Below are positions 12,411 to 23,320 of a stretch of 64,000 bases of DNA, piece by piece. The notes beneath the pieces were generated by a model, which searched no databases, was not told the origin of the DNA, and saw only the letters and a list, made by a program, of their open reading frames with translations. This DNA comes from Micropterix aruncella (Eukaryota; Arthropoda; Insecta; Lepidoptera; Micropterigidae). The DNA lies in contig OX155980.1 in the NCBI GenBank assembly GCA_944548615.1, positions 3,514,195-3,578,194 of the forward strand. The letters are read 5' to 3'. A program made the translations under genes and the position numbers. The first letter of the stretch is position 1. Each line of letters begins with the position of its first letter.

Positions 12411-13235
12411 TCAATCATCAGTTGGGCAACCTTCGGGCGCTCCTGGGCGGTTTGCGCACCGTGCCGCGTAAGCCAATCGATTGTGCATTCTGAGTAACAG
12501 TCGGCGGAGTCTGGAAGCAGTACTGTTTCTTATAGAGCGGGGGTGGTTGCGGACCTTACGGCGACTGCTCTTGAAACGATCATCGGCTACCCGATCCTGG
12601 GTGGAACAGCCGGATAAAGGACGCCGTGGTCCGCGATAGATTCGGTTTACACCGTTACACCGCTTCGTAGGTAGAGGACCGCGCAAGCGACCTCGAACTC
12701 GTAACCAATCGAGAGACCGGAGTAATATGGTCGCAATTGGAAGTAAGGGCTTGAGTGTAAGCCCGCTGGGTAACATACTTGGTTATCTGGCGGATAAGGC
12801 GTTGGCCTCATACGGGTATGTGGCTGAACTCGACGATGGACTGTTTTGTCCAAGTCTTCTGCGCTCACTTCACGGGAGATAGAACGACTAGTCGTTAAAA
12901 CTTCCTGAGGTGACGGGATCGCCCGTTGTAGTTGACAACTCTATTTGATGTAATCGGTAATTCAGTTAGACATTATCGCGGACCTTGGCGCCCTTTGCTT
13001 GTCAAGCTCACGCGAGTCGGGTGGTTAACGGATCATTTCAAACTTGAATCTGTGACCAGATTGAGGATGTAGACATGCGTTCGAATCTGTAAGTAAGGCC
13101 GCGAGGAAGCCCACTGGGTGGCACGTTCGGAGTCTCAAGGGCCGCTGACGTAGTTGGACTGTGGACACTGTTTGTCCTCTACCTTTTTGCGTCCACACCA
13201 TGGGAGAGAGAATAGCAATTGTTATAACTTCTGGG
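12411..13235 (-). repeat. Family B repeat, composite copy 2
   Basis: A near-complete minus-strand unit (12411-12945) ends in the family hairpin (GTGACGGGATCGCCCGTTGT). It is followed directly by a short plus-strand fragment (about 12946-13045, TAATTCAGTTAGACATTATC) and then more minus-like sequence (13046-13235). The same minus-then-plus arrangement recurs at 25180-26100, so inverted joining is a habit of this family and not a one-off. Confidence 0.75.
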
Positions 13236-14999
13236 CTGGTGGGTAGGTGACGTCAGGTTCCCTATCAGGACACCTACCACCGCTTCATACAATTCCAGGA
13301 AAAATACAGGAAATTCCAGCAACCAGTGCGAGGACGTGAAGTCCGTCAAGGGCCGCCATAGGTATTCCGGCGAGCTGCAAAACTTCCTACATTTACAGGT
13401 AGATGCCTTCAAGGCCTTCCAGGGCAGTCCCTCTACGGGGAGGCTTCCGGAAAGGCATTGATCCGGAGATGGTCCCAACAAAATAGACGTTATTCCTGAA
13501 AAAGCTGGGGGCAAAGGGGCAACCCCCCTTTCCCCCTCATGGGTCAACCGGGTCCTGCGACAACTGGGAACACAAAAATGGCAATCATTTTTGTCATAAC
13601 AACTTGACGGCTTTTTGAACACAATGATATGCCAGGGCAGTGTCGCGTCGGTGCGTGACAGACGCGCGACGCGTATCGTTCGGTTAGTGGGCGAACGGCG
13701 CGCGGCGCGGCGAGTGAGCGGTCATTGACCTCGCCCCGAAATTGGCACGAACACGATACGCTGACATTTGGGTAAACTACTTAGAAGTGCTCGATAACGG
13801 TAAACGATACGTTGATAAAAGTCCGCATCGAAGAGTTAGCGGGTAAGGTGTTACTATAGGCTGACCGCTCTATCCCTGCGGCCACTATAGTCTGTGGGGA
13901 TGCACTGCCTCACAAGGTAACGTCATCAAAAGATATATCTAAAGACTGAAGACAGAGAATAGCAAATCGAAAACATTGGATATGTATTATAATTTTGTTG
14001 TGTTGTTATTTTGTTATGTTGTGTGATCAACCGCCAATTGTATTTTATTTTTGTATGTTAGGTAATGGTAGTTTACCTATTCAAAATGTAAGGAGATTTT
14101 ATTTGATAATTAAAAATTCCAGAAGTATTATAACTGACTTTTCATTTAAAATACCTAATAATATTATCCCTTTAAATTACAATATCATAGTTGGATATAT
14201 TTTATTTAGGTAATTTGTTAAAATTAGGATTAGCATCAGCATCAGCTGATATTTATATTAAAAAAACAGGTACAGCATCAGCATCCGCTGATATTAAAAA
14301 ACCTGCATCAGCAACAACCCTGATCCAAACTATCCAAATCTCGGTTTGTGTTTCGACCTAATGTGGCTCTGTTTACATTACTTGTAACTCGTGAACCAAT
14401 GAGCAATTTTAGGGGTTGAGATTTTAAAAAATGTAAGTGATTGCTTTAGATGTTGCAACTGACGATGTTGCTTTAGATCTTGCAACTGTAGCAACTGACG
14501 AATTCTAATATGCGATAATTAGCTTTAATTGATAATTCATGCTTTTATATGGCTTTTATTGTATATTCTGAATAAATAAATTAAATACTGAAATACTGAA
14601 ATACATGTGACATATTTGTGATTGTGCCATTTTTGATGATTGGTGTTTATTTACACGAATGCCCAACAACAATGAGTGTAATTTGTTCAGGGTTCATGTA
14701 TTTATATTTTTCGTTTCTTTATTCCACCATCACTTCTGAATGCTTGAACCGACTTAAAAGTATGTGGTATTGTTAGAATCGTTACGTCAAGCCGAGTGTA
14801 TCTAAACTGTCTGTATGTCAAATAAATAATTGTCAAAATGTCAAAATGTCAATAAATTGAGATAAATATGTCTTGTTTAGTATCAAATGATAGGTCTGAT
14901 TAAGTAGATTAATAAAATATACATATATGTACTTATATGGAAAAATAAATAAACCACAAGTATTTATGGATAAATACATAATTACAAATATTTAACAAA
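13236..14999. other. Unclassified repeat-like and CpG-rich patches
   Basis: 13236-13620 has GC-rich repeat-like sequence with a G/C-run pair and AATGGCAATCATTTTTG, which may be a retroelement untranslated region, but I cannot name it. 13640-13920 is strikingly CpG-rich (GCGCGACGCG, GGCGCGCGGCGCGG) in an AT-rich neighbourhood. 14225-14320 has repeated GCATCAGCATC(A/C)GCTGATAT words. No gene is supported. Confidence 0.4.
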
Positions 15000-15290
15000 A
15001 AAAAGTTGTATCGCTTGAGCATCGAGAGTAACCGACTGCGTGGGGCGGTTGTAGTTGGCACGAGGCTATATAAAGCGTCACGAGTAGCAGGCGATCGTCA
15101 CGAAACAACTGCCGCAGGGCGGGCAACCCGGCGACACTGGTTACACTCAAAATGTCGGATCCATTGGCCCGGCTCACGTAAAGCCCCGCTAAGGGCAATT
15201 GCCCAGCGGAAGACGTCACGGGCCTTAGATAAGGCCCATCGAATGACTAATGCGCAATCGTCTTTAAGTACTGGATGTTTATAGAGATGT
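15000..15290. other. GC-rich patch with short open frames on both strands
   Basis: A 250-bp GC-rich island with overlapping open frames of 92 and 75 codons on opposite strands. Neither protein looks like a known family and both could be chance in CpG-rich DNA. It could be a decayed repeat or a promoter. Confidence 0.3.
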
Positions 15291-15714
15291 CAACGGGAAT
15301 ACTGTTTCAACGAAGATCTTTATTCTCTAAAAAATACGCTTCCAGCGCGAATAAATTGTTTCTAATAATTATAAATAAAATAGTTCATTTTTGTAACAGC
15401 AGCATGACGTTTGTAACAATACAAAGTGACACAACTTTAAAAAAATATATACAAAAATGTCCTTAACCGCGGTATAGATAACATCAGGTCAACTTCAACC
15501 TCATTTCTTAGGAGAACTACGTTTCCAGTCTCCTCCGATAAATAAGTCAGATACAGTTTTTGCAGAATGCGAAGTAATTCCCTCGCATGATTGAATCCTG
15601 TAATTTAATTCACCTTTTTGAGGAGGGTCCCGCACGGGACCTGACCATGTGTTAGGCCGGCCAGAAAATAAGCTGGCCTTGTGGCACATACTGCATGGAA
15701 CGAGTAGGCCGTTT

Positions 15715-16385
15715 GTGAAATACTACTACAGCTGTCAACTACAACGGGCAAACCCGTCACCCCGGGACGTTTTAACGATATTAGATCGCTCTTTCTCTCG
15801 TAAGGTGAGCGCAGAAGACTTGGAGCGAAAAACAATCCACTGTCTAGTTACGCCATCTGCCCGTCGGAGGCCAACGCCTTACGGCGAGGTGCCGGGAAAG
15901 GTACACAGCGGACGGCCTCGCCCCCTGACTACCAGTTTGGAAGGCTATCTCCGTCTAGAATTAACCTTCAGCATATCTCCTGCTTCCTAGCTGGTTCCAG
16001 GATCGAGGTCGCTTGCGCGGTCCTCTACTTTATGAAGCGGTGATACGGTGACTACCGAATCTATCGAGAACCACGGCATTCTTTGCCCGGCTTATTCACC
16101 CGGGATCGGGTGGCCGAATGGTCGTTTCAAGAGCAGTTGCCATAATATTAACAACCACACCCGCTCTATAGGAACATTACTTTTCCCAGACTCCCCCGGC
16201 TGTTAGTCGGAATGCACAATCGATTGGCTGAAGCTGCACGGTGCGCATACCGTCCAGGGGCGCCGGAAGGTTGACTTCTAGTGGAGGCCGCTGGATGGGT
16301 GTTGACCTGTGCGTTTGACCGACATTAAACAACTGGGTCTTAGTGGTTAAACTGCAACAGGGCCCATCAGCTCCCGAATGTGATA
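15715..16385 (+). repeat. Family B repeat, copy 3 (first of a tandem pair)
   Basis: Plus-strand unit starting with the hairpin end (TGTCAACTACAACGGGCAAA, CCCGTCAC) and ending GGGCCCATCAGCTCCC. It is followed head-to-tail by copy 4. The junctions carry similar words (GTGAAATACTACTA, GTGATATAGTAACTA, GTGGTATAGTAGTAA), which look like diverged copies of one target sequence. Confidence 0.8.
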
Positions 16386-17050
16386 TAGTAACTAGAGTTG
16401 TCGACTACAGCGGGCAAGACCGTCACCTAAGGAAGTTTTAACGATTAGTCGTTCTATCTCCCTGGAGTGAGCACAGAAGACTTAGGGCAAAAACAGTCCA
16501 CCGTCTAGTTCCGCCACAAACCCGCCCTAACCGCGAGATAGCCAGGAGTGTCACCCAGCGGGCTTACACTCACGTCCTTACTTCCAATTGCGACCAGATT
16601 ATTCCAGTCTCTCGAATGGTTACGAGTTCGAGGTCGCTTGCGCGGTCCTCTCCCTTACGAAGCGGTGAAACGGTGTACACCGAATCTATCGCGGACCACG
16701 GCATCCTTTGCCCGGCTGCCAGGATCGGGTAGCCGATGGTCGTTTCAAGAGCAGTCGCCTTAAGGTCCGCAACTACCCCCGCTCTATAGGAAACAGTACT
16801 GCTTCCAGACTCCCCCGACTGTTAGTCAGGCAGATTGGCTTATGCCGCACGGTACGCAGACCGTCCAGGAGCGCCAGAAGGTTGATTCCCAGGGGAAACT
16901 GACCATGAGCCCGAGTCCTACCCAGGCTCGCTCTTCATGCGTGGAGACCGTCGTATGGGTGTTGACCCGTGAGTGTGACCAACCCTGAACAGAATGGGTC
17001 TTCGTGGCCAACTCAGCAAGGGACCATTAACCCCCAATGTGGTATAGTAG
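16386..17050 (+). repeat. Family B repeat, copy 4 (second of a tandem pair)
   Basis: Plus-strand full-length unit, the best reference: hairpin end GACTACAGCGGGCAAG, middle GAGTTCGAGGTCGCTTGCGC, AGACTCCCCCGACTGTTAGT, and the other end AGGGACCATTAACCCCCAAT. Length about 665 bp. No long open frame; no similarity to coding sequence that I recognise. Confidence 0.82.
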
Positions 17051-17404
17051 TAAGTAGGCAGAGCAGAGCAGAACATGTAGGAAGTATTTATTGTAAGTAG
17101 GTAGGTCCGTCGAGCGCGAGCGAACGCGCCGCGCGCCGCGGCGGCGACCGGCCACAAAATTGGTGAACGGGGTTATTGGGTCAATCGATGTTTAGTGGGC
17201 TCCGAGAGACGAGACGCGTGACGCAATACAAAGCGGACCGCTAGCTAGCTATTCCGCAGAAGAAGAAATCATCCTGCCCGCAGTGGGTGTGTGCGTACCA
17301 CATTTTCCATGCCATGCCAAAGCCTGTGTTATTATAATAAGGTCCTAACACATATCTAAACGACCCTAGATAAACGCCCACGAAACCAGCAACACAGAAC
17401 TACA
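17051..17404. other. CpG-rich patch, no gene
   Basis: 17105-17240 is very CpG-rich (GAGCGCGAGCGAACGCGCC, GCCGCGGCGGCGACCGG), as is 13640-13920 near another family B copy. No coding evidence. It may be a promoter-like island or part of a repeat. Confidence 0.3.
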
Positions 17405-17755
17405 AGAGCATCTGCAGGCTTGAATTATGCCGTTCCCCGAGTTAATTCATCATTTGCCCAAAGGCAATTAAACTTTATCGCACCCAAAATATTCAACCGT
17501 ATTGATGACGACATAAAAAAATTGAAAGTACCTTTTTATTCAATAAAAAAATGGCTTCTTGACGATATAGCTCGTTCAAAGACAGAGAATGATCTTCTGC
17601 AAATCATCTCTTAGAAATAATATACCTGCATAAATGTGTTATAAGATAATAAACATAATGTAACATGTATGTGTATGTGTGTATGTATGTATATGTATAT
17701 GTATATATGTGTATATGTATATGTGTGTGTATAAGTGTATGTGTCCTACGCTACG
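17405..17755 (+). mobile_element. LINE 3' fragment with GT-rich tail
   Basis: The peptide NYAVPRVNSSFAQRQLNF, IAPKIFNRIDDDIK and on to KTENDLLQIIS then stop is the typical C-terminal tail of Jockey/CR1-like LINE ORF2 proteins. It is followed by a short UTR and an impure (TG/TA) microsatellite (17660-17745). 5' truncated; dead. Confidence 0.7.
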
Positions 17756-17891
17756 TCAGTAACCAGTTGTGCTTCTCCACCCAAGTCTACTCGGCCTAGC
17801 TGGGCATGCGCTGCGCATGGTCATGTGAATGTAGGTCGTCGTTTACTTCGCACCATTACTTGGTATGACCATTTTATGAATTTCGCATGTT

Positions 17892-18271
17892 ATGTTTAAA
17901 ATAAATGAATTAAAAAATATATATATCAGAAGTCTTGGAGAGAACCAATTCAAAAAAATCTTATTTAATGGCCTAGTCAAGAATCCAGTATATGGCTTAA
18001 GAGATTTGGAATTCTTATTCCAAGAGCATGCAAGGGCGGTCCCAGGGGGGGGGGGGGGTCTTATAATAAGCTCCTTATGTAAATACACTTGTTTCCATAA
18101 ATGAATTATTGTATAATAAAGGGGAACTTTGTTTTATTTACAAACCGTTAAACCAATCTCATCGCCCATAACGGCGACCCCCCCCCAAACCTTAAGCCCA
18201 CAACTGTGACCCCCCCCCCCCAAAATGTAAGGCTAGGACCGCCCTTGAGAGCATCCTAATGTAAAATAACG
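17892..18271 (+). pseudogene. Short open frame of unknown origin, split by a MITE
   Basis: A frame reads FKINELKNIYIRSLGENQF, then KKILFNGLVKNPVYGL and RDLEFLFQEH up to 18030, where a 217-bp hAT MITE interrupts it. Removing the insert and one target duplication, the frame would end within a few codons (PNVK, stop). I do not recognise the family. It could be the C-terminal exon of an unknown gene or a transposon gene fragment. Confidence 0.35.
18031..18247. mobile_element. hAT MITE, 217 bp
   Basis: Perfect 12-bp terminal inverted repeats CAAGGGCGGTCC / GGACCGCCCTTG flanked by the 8-bp duplication AGAGCATG (18023-18030) and AGAGCATC (18248-18255). Long G and C runs lie just inside the ends, as in the larger hAT at 8545-10378, but the ends differ, so it is a separate family. 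Confidence 0.88.
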
Positions 18272-20088
18272 GAAAATTCATGATAATCAACTTTTCCAAA
18301 GAGCGTAATTTTGATTTTGATTTTTATTTTTATCGACGACGGCTATATTACTAGATTTGACATTTAATTTAAATTTAGATATTTTTAGTATACGCTTATC
18401 TATTTTCATGACCATCATATTATTACCTTGATAAATATGACTGCAGACATTAGGCTCTTTTTTTGATCAGCAATTTTGATTATTAGATTATTTTCTATTT
18501 ATCAATGGTTTTCAAACCAATTATGGTTTACTAAAATTAATTTATATTGCCAAAACTATATTATTATCATGATAGTTAATATTCTTTAATTAATTACATT
18601 ATTTACAATTTTAGAGGCAAAGACGCATCCAAGTGTAGGAAAGCCTACCTACTGGAGCAGAACTAATTGTATTGTATTGTATTGTATTTAGTACCTAGAG
18701 CATGGGGGGAGAGGGGGGTTAGTTTATCCAGGAGTCCTGGAAATTCTTGAATGGGTGATGCATGCGGATTATACACACACTGATGCGGGCTATACACATA
18801 TTTATACAAATTTAAATGTCCGCCTTAGAACAGGCTATAGCATAGATAGGTGATATTAAAATAGGATCACTGGGAACAGTTTTTAGCATATCATGTTATT
18901 AGCTTATTGCTACTGGATTTTTCTCTATGATATATTAATTGGACATGTTGTCCATTTAACAGCATATTATTGTAAATTACGAATTGTGAATTAAAAAAAA
19001 AAACATGACATAACCAAAATAAAGGGTATAATAAAAAATGCTTTAACTACGTATAACTATAAGATACAGGTTTATAATCGTATGTAATTATAATAATATT
19101 CAATAATCCTCTATAACTTTCGAGTAATATTATAAGAAATATCGATAAAAACGAGGCAAAGTTACTGTATGGTTTTTAGATTGCAATTTCTAAGTCAGTT
19201 GATAAGTTGATGAACCTCATTAATTAGTACAAAATCTTTCATATTACATTAGCTTTCCATTAAAATTTACTAAAACACTGCAAAAAAATATAGAAATACC
19301 TACAACAAAAATATTGATATTTTGCTGAATTTAAAGTATTAATTTAAAACGTTCTTCGAATATTGTCCTAAATAGGCTACATTACTTTGAATTGTAATGA
19401 ATTGAATATACAATTGAATTTACTAAATCAATCCAGAGGTTGAAATATTTTACATAGAAAGACACAGGGCCAATGTACGTATAATAATAATAATAATAAT
19501 TTTACCATACCAAGGAAGCCCGTACCAAGGAAAACTCTATGTATGGCAAAGATTTATTCATGTGCACATAATATTAAAATGAAAAATACAAAATATGATA
19601 AAATATTAAATTGATAAGCGAATTAAAATTAAACTTATAATTAAATTTAAAATATTGATATAGTATGGTCATGGAAATAAATATTAATATAAAAAGTCGT
19701 AATATGAAGTTTGTAGAACAAATAAATAAATAGTACTAAAATATAAAGTGTAGAGCAATGTATGACAATAATAATAATAATGCAGACCTTTACTTTAAAA
19801 TATGACCTATTGCCTTTTCCACCTCATTTCTACCAAGTTGAAGTAACTGTTGTGTAATTTTAGATTTTAGTATAAGAAAATACTCGGGTATTTTTTTAAC
19901 TACAAAAAATTGATCAGTCAATAGCCCAATTTATTTAGCCTATTTAGATCTATAGTTTTACTAGATTTATTTCTGCATCTCTAGCTTCAAAATATTTATA
20001 ATATAAATCCATCGACTATTCCTACCTCCTGAAACTTGGGGCAAACGTGTTGCTTCAACAAGTAGGCGATAACAAGAGAGATAAAAAT
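18272..20088. other. AT-rich non-coding stretch
   Basis: Contains a short LINE-tail-like piece ending in (TTGTA)n at about 18605-18690 and two AATAAT microsatellites near 19480 and 19768. No gene is seen. Confidence 0.5.
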
Positions 20089-20673
20089 ACGTGTGGCACC
20101 GCGGACTGCCGCGGTAAAGCTATTGCATAGCATTTTTAACAACTTATGCAATTATAATTATTTATTTATTTTATTTTTTCTGACATCAGATAACTGCGCT
20201 CTATCGGAAAACGTTTAAATTATTACGAATCATTTGCGGCTGCGAAAGCAAATGATTCGGAATAATTTAAACGTCTTCCGATAGAGCGCCGCACACGAAT
20301 TTTTTATTCGATAAAGCAAAAAAACGGATTATTCGACAAAAATCGTAGATAAAAAGATAGATAATTAAATTATCTTTAAAATGGTGCAGGTTTCATAATA
20401 ATACGCCAGATAGTATTTGCGTAGTAATCGTTTTTGTGTTCGGTTAGACCTAATTTCACAAATTAATTACACTAAGTAATATAAACAAAATCTAAAATAT
20501 TCAAAGCTAAGAATATTAGGAAAATGTTCTTGTTTAACATATATTTTTTTCGGATCGTAAGCAGTACTCGTTTAGACGTTGTTATCAGTTTAAAATCATT
20601 AATTTTCGTTAAGAAATGTCTTCATTCGGTCGCCGCGCTGGCCTAGGCCCGCGATAAAAGCTATGCAATAGCT
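20089..20673 (+). mobile_element. Family A element, copy 5
   Basis: Plus-strand copy; its last two bases are lost (ends ATAGCT). The palindrome left arm reads AAACGTTTAAATTATTACG, nearer to the right arm than in other copies. It faces copy 6 across about 310 bp, so the two form a large inverted repeat. Confidence 0.88.
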
Positions 20674-20984
20674 GTTGTATACAAAAATAAAATATTTAGT
20701 ACAAGTAGATTTAATAGCGGTGGAAGAAGTAGATTTTGAGTAAAAAGATCTTCAAAACGGTAATGCCTGGTGAAAATCAAAAGACGAAACTGTTGAAATC
20801 TCCTTCGTTCGAAACTATAAATTTGTAAGGCGAATATCGAAGAGAGATTCAGATTGAACAAAAATTTGAAATAATAAATTTGAACCATTTTTACTTTGAT
20901 TATAAAAGCGTAATCCTAGTAAAAGACAACTTTTTTCATTACATATGCTAGGCATAATAATTGTAAGCGTTTCCTCTAATTATT
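20674..20984. other. Spacer between two inverted family A copies
   Basis: A 311-bp unrecognised sequence bounded by copies 5 and 6 in opposite orientation. Short open frames exist but none looks real. Confidence 0.4.
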
Positions 20985-21572
20985 AAGCTATTGCATAGCT
21001 TTTATCGCGGGCCTAGGCCAGCGCGGCGACCGAATGAAGAAATTTCTTAACGAAAATTAATGATTTTAAACTGATAATTACGTCTAAACGAGTACTGCTT
21101 ACGATTCGAAAAAAATATATGTTAAACAAGAACATTTTCCTAATATTCTTAGCTTTGAATATTTTAGATTTTGTTTATATTACATAGTGTAATTAATTTG
21201 TGAAATTAGGTCTAACCGAACACAAAAACGACTACTACGCAAATACTATCCGGCGTATTATTATGAAACCTGCACCATTTTAAAGATAATTTAATTATCT
21301 ATCTTTTTATCTACGATTTTTTTCGAAATTTCCGTTTTTTTTGCTTTATTGATTAAAAAATTCGTGCGCGGCGCTCCATCGGAAGACGTTTAAATTATTC
21401 CGAATCATTTGCTTCCGCAGCCGCAAATGATTCGGAATAATTTCAACGTTTTCCGATAGAGCGCAGTTATCTGATATCAGAAAAAATAAAATAAATAAAT
21501 AATTATAATTGCATAAGTTGTTAAAAATGCTATGCAATAGCTTTACCGCGGCAGTCCCCGAGTGCCACACGT
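20985..21572 (-). mobile_element. Family A element, copy 6
   Basis: Minus-strand copy with a complete palindrome and ...CACACGT end followed by ATTTTTATATTTTT. Confidence 0.88.
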
Positions 21573-21727
21573 ATTTTTATATTTTTTGAGGTATTGCAGT
21601 AGGATTTAGATTGACGGCTTTAGCACAGGTTGTACTTTGTGTACCAAATTTAGATATAACAAAAATAATATAAATATGCATTGTAAACGTAAGTAAACAA
21701 CAAAAGGAAAACCTAATTTTTGATATT

Positions 21728-22026
21728 GGGCTCGATTGCGTTTCTTCGTGAACTAAAATCGGAAATTAGTCCGTGTGAACGAGACAGGGCAATACGCTAG
21801 AGCGGAGTGTGAGATGACCGGTTGTCACTTTTTCGCATTAAAACTGCGCGCCAAGGTCAAATCTTACACCGCACGAAATATGCTCGAATTTATTCGGACG
21901 AGTATAAGTTCAACAGGTAGTATATATTGACGATCGTTCATTTCTTATACCGCTCTAACGTATTGATCTGTCTTGTTCGCTTGGACTAATTTTAGTTTTA
22001 GTTCACAAAGAAACGCAATCGGGCCC
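21728..22026. mobile_element. MITE with long terminal inverted repeats
   Basis: Ends GGGCTCGATTGCGTTTCTT and the complement of GGGCCCGATTGCGTTTCTT. The inverted similarity extends with gaps for about 90 bp through ACTAAAATCGGAAATTAGTC, GAACGAGACAG and CAATACGCTAGAGCGG. A 3-bp ATT flanks each side, which is suggestive but short. A second copy without its right end is at 39469-39710. Superfamily uncertain, possibly Harbinger-like. Confidence 0.8.
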
Positions 22027-22059
22027 ATTGACTGTACTCAAATATTTCTCAAGTATGTA

Positions 22060-22300
22060 TTTTCCAAAAATTTCGAAAGGGAGTACCCCCGGATAGGGGC
22101 TCCAAAGGAGCCACTCCGGTCCTGCACACAATCGCTAGATATAGTCTTTTTGGGTTAGTAGGGCGTAATGGGGCTATTAAGGAAGTTGTACCTACAGCAG
22201 AGACAACATATTCAAACTTCTTCGATCGCAAATAGCAAGCCAGTGAAGTGGCTCGCAAAAGCAGCATGATCGACTTTCAGGCAGATATTTTTCAGACGCT
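22060..22300 (-). mobile_element. LINE fragment, minus strand
   Basis: Similar to the 5' part of the LINE piece at 50139-50790 (shared words around CTTCTTCGATC, GCCAGTGAAGTGGCTCGC, AAAGCAGCATGATCGACTTTC). Frames are broken; only a diverged fragment remains. Confidence 0.5.
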
Positions 22301-22591
22301 CCAGAAAATTCAAATTCAATATTTCAGTTCAATTATTGATGTTGTTGATTTTATTCATTTATATTCAGGTATATTTTTAACTTGACATATCATTTCGGAA
22401 ATATTATATTTATGCAGTGTATTTTTTTCTGTGTTCTGAAGTATTTCCATTGAAATGCAATAAATAACTGTGTTTTTAAAATACTTTAATTTTCAATTTT
22501 AAATAAATGATATAACTTAGGTACTTATAAGTGATAACTACCATTTTATTATAATGTTACCTACAATTCGCCAAATCTCTTATCGCATGGT

Positions 22592-23150
22592 TATTTTATA
22601 GGTTGTTTCGTTTTGGATGCTGCCAAACTTCTTTGTTTGCGCATAATGAGAGAAGTGACGCTCATGGCCATCTAGCGATAGCGCTCCACAACTAGATGCA
22701 ATCACACTCTCGATACTCGGAAGTGTGCTGCCACCAATGTAAAGATAGCGGTAAAATCGCATCTATTGTATTTTCTGTCGCGTTGCGTAGTAGTTTCGAC
22801 GACCGCGTTCAGATCGCAGAACGTCGTTTTTTGACCCAAATTGCACTTTGATTATTATTTTTATAGGTTGCTTATTTTTATAGGTTGTTTCGTTTTGGAT
22901 TCTGCCACACCTCTTTGTTTGCGCAAAATGATAGAAGTGACGCTCATGGCCATCTAGCGATAGCGCACCACAACTAGATGCAATCACACTCTCGATACTC
23001 GGAAGTGTGCTGCCACCTATGTAAAGATGGCGGTAAAAACGCATCTATTTTATTTTCTGTCGCGTTGCGTAGTAGTTTCGACGGCCGCGTTCAGATGGCA
23101 GAAGCGTCGTTTTATGAACCAAAATGCACTTTGATTTACTTGGTCTACGT
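22592..23150. repeat. Two-copy tandem duplication, period about 282 bp
   Basis: Each copy starts TTTTATAGGTTGTTTCGTTT, passes AGTGACGCTCATGGCCATCT, CACTCTCGATACTCGGAAGT and ends near TTGCACTTTGATT. A partial extra 'TTTTTATAGGTTGCTTA' at 22858 marks the junction. The minus-strand frames across both copies share a peptide only because the DNA is duplicated. Confidence 0.82.
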
Positions 23151-23220
23151 GTTGCGTCGCTTGACAAGGCTGTTTGGAGGACTCTGAGCCAATGCCGGCG
23201 CACTCACCTGATTCACCATT

Positions 23221-23320
23221 CACCAGCCAATCGTCGTTAGTTCAGTCCGCTGACTTCATTAGCGCCGCGTTGCCGTGAGCCGAGGCATCATCAAAAAGCG
23301 ATTGTTTTGCGCAATTACAG
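23221..23320 (+). promoter_or_regulatory. Possible promoter and 5' non-coding exon
   Basis: A GC-richer patch with a CCAAT word (23227-23231), an insect Inr-like TTCAGTC (23241-23247) and, 74 bases on, a strong splice donor ATTACAG|GTATGT (GT at 23321). There is no ATG between Inr and donor in a good context. The LITAF coding exon at 30025 is preceded by an acceptor (30011-30012), so this could be its non-coding first exon. This is inference from motifs only; transcript data would decide. Confidence 0.3.

Noticed and set aside
12411..12776. Frames of 70-147 codons in family B and adjoining repeat copies (also near 16548, 25477, 27909, 33322, 52347)
   Set aside because: They occur in different frames and on both strands of a diverged repeat, with no recognisable domain.
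22580..23044. Two similar 60-93-codon minus-strand proteins
   Set aside because: They result from the 282-bp tandem duplication of non-coding DNA.
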